DNA from: Endotrypanum monterogeii | Taxonomy: Eukaryota > Euglenozoa > Kinetoplastea > Trypanosomatida > Trypanosomatidae | Assembly: GCA_000333855.2 (NCBI GenBank) | Contig: CM007330.1 | Location: 65,239 to 116,865, forward strand | Direction: 5' to 3' | Length of the DNA: 51,627 nucleotides | Shown: piece by piece, positions 49,506 through 51,627 of the stretch | How positions within the stretch are numbered: position 1 is the first letter of the stretch | Layout of the letters: each line of letters opens with the position of its first letter | Made by a program: the position numbers and the translations under genes | The notes under the pieces: model-generated | Databases searched by the model: none | Seen by the model: the letters and a program-made list of their open reading frames with translations, nothing else | Told to the model about the DNA's origin: nothing

Positions 49506-50524
49506 GAAACAACAACAACAAAAAGAGTTGCACTGTGAGGGGAAAAGGGGGTAAAAAAAAGGGCAGAGGATCGTACGAGAGATTCATTTTGTGTGTTCGG
49601 GTGCGCATGCATGCGTGTACGTGCCGAAGACTTTTGTCGAACGGAATCTATGCACGATACCGTAGGAGCCCGAACACTGGCAGAAGATGATGACATCACT
49701 CACATGACAAATAGATTCCCCGCTGGGAGATGACAGAGGGGAGGGAGAGAGAGAGAGAGAGAGGAGCGTCGCACGTTCACATATGCAACGCACAGAATAA
49801 TAATAATAAAATAATGAGGTTCATCGCTTCTCTTGATTACACAAACCCAACGATCGAAGGGTCCATGACTGGGCAGTGTGTGAAGATAGAGTTATAAATA
49901 AATAAATATATATATATATATATAGATGTATTGCGCATTTTTTTCTTCACAGCATCACTTCGCTGATCCGACCGGAGGACTAAAAAAGCAGTCGTGACTG
50001 CAGCGATTTACCTTTGACCACACACACACACACGAAAATATTATATATATATTTATATATATATATATTTATAGCGTGTGTTTAGAAGGGCAAAGAAATT
50101 GCGAGGAGGAGGAGCAGCGAAGAAAAGAGGGACGGAAAAGTCGCGTAGGTTTTTTTTTATTCTGCATTCACTCACTTTTTTTTTTCTCCAATAAGTGCTG
50201 TTCAAATCGAATTTCTGGGTAGTCTACCCGCGTAATGGGAAAGTAAAAATAATCTGTGCTTCTTTTTCTGTGCGTACATATATATATATATATATATATA
50301 TAATGCTGACGACGACGAAGTGGGTATTTCGTTTTATATTTCATTCGTTTTTTTTCTTTTTATTCCACCTTCTTCCTGTCCTTTTCCCCGACATTTCCCT
50401 TCTATTATATATATATATATATATATATATTAATGTCTTTTTTACTAGCGAATTGTTTAAAGGAAAAAAAAAACGAATTCTCTGTCGCACGCCGCCAAAT
50501 CTTTCTTTCATCACAAAAGATGTA

Positions 50525-50563
<39 letters not shown>

Positions 50564-51156
50564 AAGAGAAGCTTTGTCGCGGATGTGAAGCGGGGCAACA
50601 CACCCACACTTATACTCATCTGGCGTGGCCCCCAAAACAAATAATAATAATAAAAAAAACAAAACACACACCGAGGGAATCTGCAGCAGCAACAGGCGCG
50701 CGCGCTCCTCCCTTCCTTCTCCTCTTTGCTACCTGGATTTCTCACCCCTATTTCGTTTCTCCGCTCTTCACCCTCCTCTCCCCACTCTGTCCACTGCACA
50801 GGAGAATTGGGGCAAAGAAAAATAGAGTTGGGATGGGATGGGATGGAGGGGTGCATTGGGGGAGGGGAGTGAGGGATGGGGGGGGTGAATACGGTCGGGT
50901 AGGAGGAGCCCGGGCGACAGCAGACGAGGTCTTCTATACAAAGATCGCCACCATGCCGAGCGAAAAAAAAAAAAGGGTGCAGACATGAGGGAGAACAAAC
51001 AAACAAACAAAAAAAAACATCGAACTCCAGAAGAAATTTTTTTTACAACAAACGACTCTTAAAAAGGAAAATTGGTCCCAGTGAACACATTTTCTTTTTT
51101 CCCATTTTTTTTTTTCGTTCTTGTTTTCGCGAGACCAATGAGTTCAACTGGTCATA

Positions 51157-51187
<31 letters not shown>

Positions 51188-51355
51188 GATATTTAAATAC
51201 TAACACGTCTGTCGCGTGGATGGGACGAGCATGGCTACGGCTACAGACTACCCCCGGGTCCACAGTCATGAGGCCCACCCACACACACACACTCCCGCCT
51301 TCACAGCAGTGACGCAATTGGCAAGGAGAGAGGGCACGGTGTTTCACCGATTCCC
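49506..51355. other. Intergenic spacer, 1.9 kb, TA-rich
   Basis: No gene is seen. It contains at least four long TA tracts (50277-50303, 50405-50432, 50524-50563 running into TG, 51156-51182) plus shorter ones near 49908-49923 and 50041-50073, and many T runs. It forms the 3' region of the transporter gene and the upstream region of the Mrd1-like gene. Confidence 0.55.
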
Positions 51356-51627
51356 CTAGAGCAGATTTTCTACGATACTGTATGTGCCAATAACCATGAT
51401 GAGCACCGCCACCACGATGTACAGGTAGCAGCGGAGACGCCTGAAGGTGATGCAGGGTTTGCTCCAGACGACCCTCTTCCAGTACTGCAGCGTGTTGCGG
51501 TTCTCATCGGGGTGGGTCACGGCGTAATCTACCTGCATAGAGAGGATCGATGGGATGATCATGACGATGCATGCCGACGGCAGCGCACCGATGAACGAGA
51601 CGACAGTGTTGACAGCGGAGGTCGGCA
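51356..51627 (-). CDS. Amino-acid transporter, C-terminal end (partial)
   Basis: The frame runs off the right edge, leaving about 90 C-terminal residues. It reads NTVVSFIGALPSACIVMIIP, a membrane helix, then a polar loop (SMQVDYAVTHPDENRNTLQYWKR) and a last helix (CYLYIVVAVLIMVIGTYSIV). This matches the end of trypanosomatid AAT-family (AAAP, SLC38-like) amino-acid permeases, where the final span is followed by only a few residues. Substrate cannot be judged from this part. The upstream, larger part of the gene lies outside the window. Confidence 0.75.
   Translation of the reverse strand, partial: PTSAVNTVVSFIGALPSACIVMIIPSILSMQVDYAVTHPDENRNTLQYWKRVVWSKPCITFRRLRCYLYIVVAVLIMVIGTYSIVENLL

Noticed and set aside
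49406..49699. 98-residue N-terminal extension of the Mrd1-like protein
   Set aside because: It is a translated polypyrimidine tract (Pro/Ser/Leu runs) lying upstream of the predicted splice acceptor.
1..51627. CRISPR arrays, telomeric TTAGGG arrays, rRNA genes or spliced-leader RNA genes
   Set aside because: No regular repeat-spacer pattern, telomere repeat array or recognisable rRNA or SL-RNA sequence was seen.

Overview
The window looks like nuclear DNA of a kinetoplastid, most likely a trypanosomatid. All confident genes are intronless and lie head to tail on the minus strand, as in one polycistronic unit read from right to left. They are separated by 0.3-2.7 kb spacers full of polypyrimidine tracts, TA and GT microsatellites and homopolymers. 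Upstream of most start codons, on the minus strand, a long polypyrimidine tract is followed by a first AG and then a short leader, which is the layout of trans-splice acceptors. The standard genetic code fits every gene. I cannot name the species.

Layout from left to right (transcription runs the other way). 0.4-8.4 kb: an MDR-family oxidoreductase with an N-myristoylation-like start, a CAF-1 large-subunit-like histone chaperone (apparently broken by a one-base frameshift near its N-terminus), a small EF-hand-like protein and an ABC1/ADCK atypical kinase. 8.4-15.1 kb: a 6.7 kb stretch with no gene I can support, a base-skew switch, and an N gap flanked by near-identical 0.5 kb copies. 15.1-25.2 kb: mitochondrial-type endonuclease G and two related NHL-like type I membrane proteins, with a second N gap between the latter. 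27.2-36.5 kb: a CCCH zinc-finger protein, a coiled-coil protein of unknown role and a very long low-complexity protein. 39.2-51.6 kb: a rhomboid-fold mitochondrial protein lacking the catalytic residues, a large HEAT-repeat protein, an Mrd1/RBM19-like rRNA-processing factor with five RRMs, and the C-terminal end of an amino-acid transporter cut by the window edge.

The genes do not form one pathway, as expected for kinetoplastid gene arrays. Three loosely concern mitochondria (ABC1 kinase, endonuclease G, rhomboid-like protein) and two concern nuclear RNA or chromatin (Mrd1, CAF-1). Most unusual are the gene-free 8.4-15.1 kb segment, the duplicated sequence at both N gaps (most simply unmerged contig ends) and the CAF-1 frameshift. 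I found no CRISPR array, tRNA, rRNA, intact transposon or telomere repeat.
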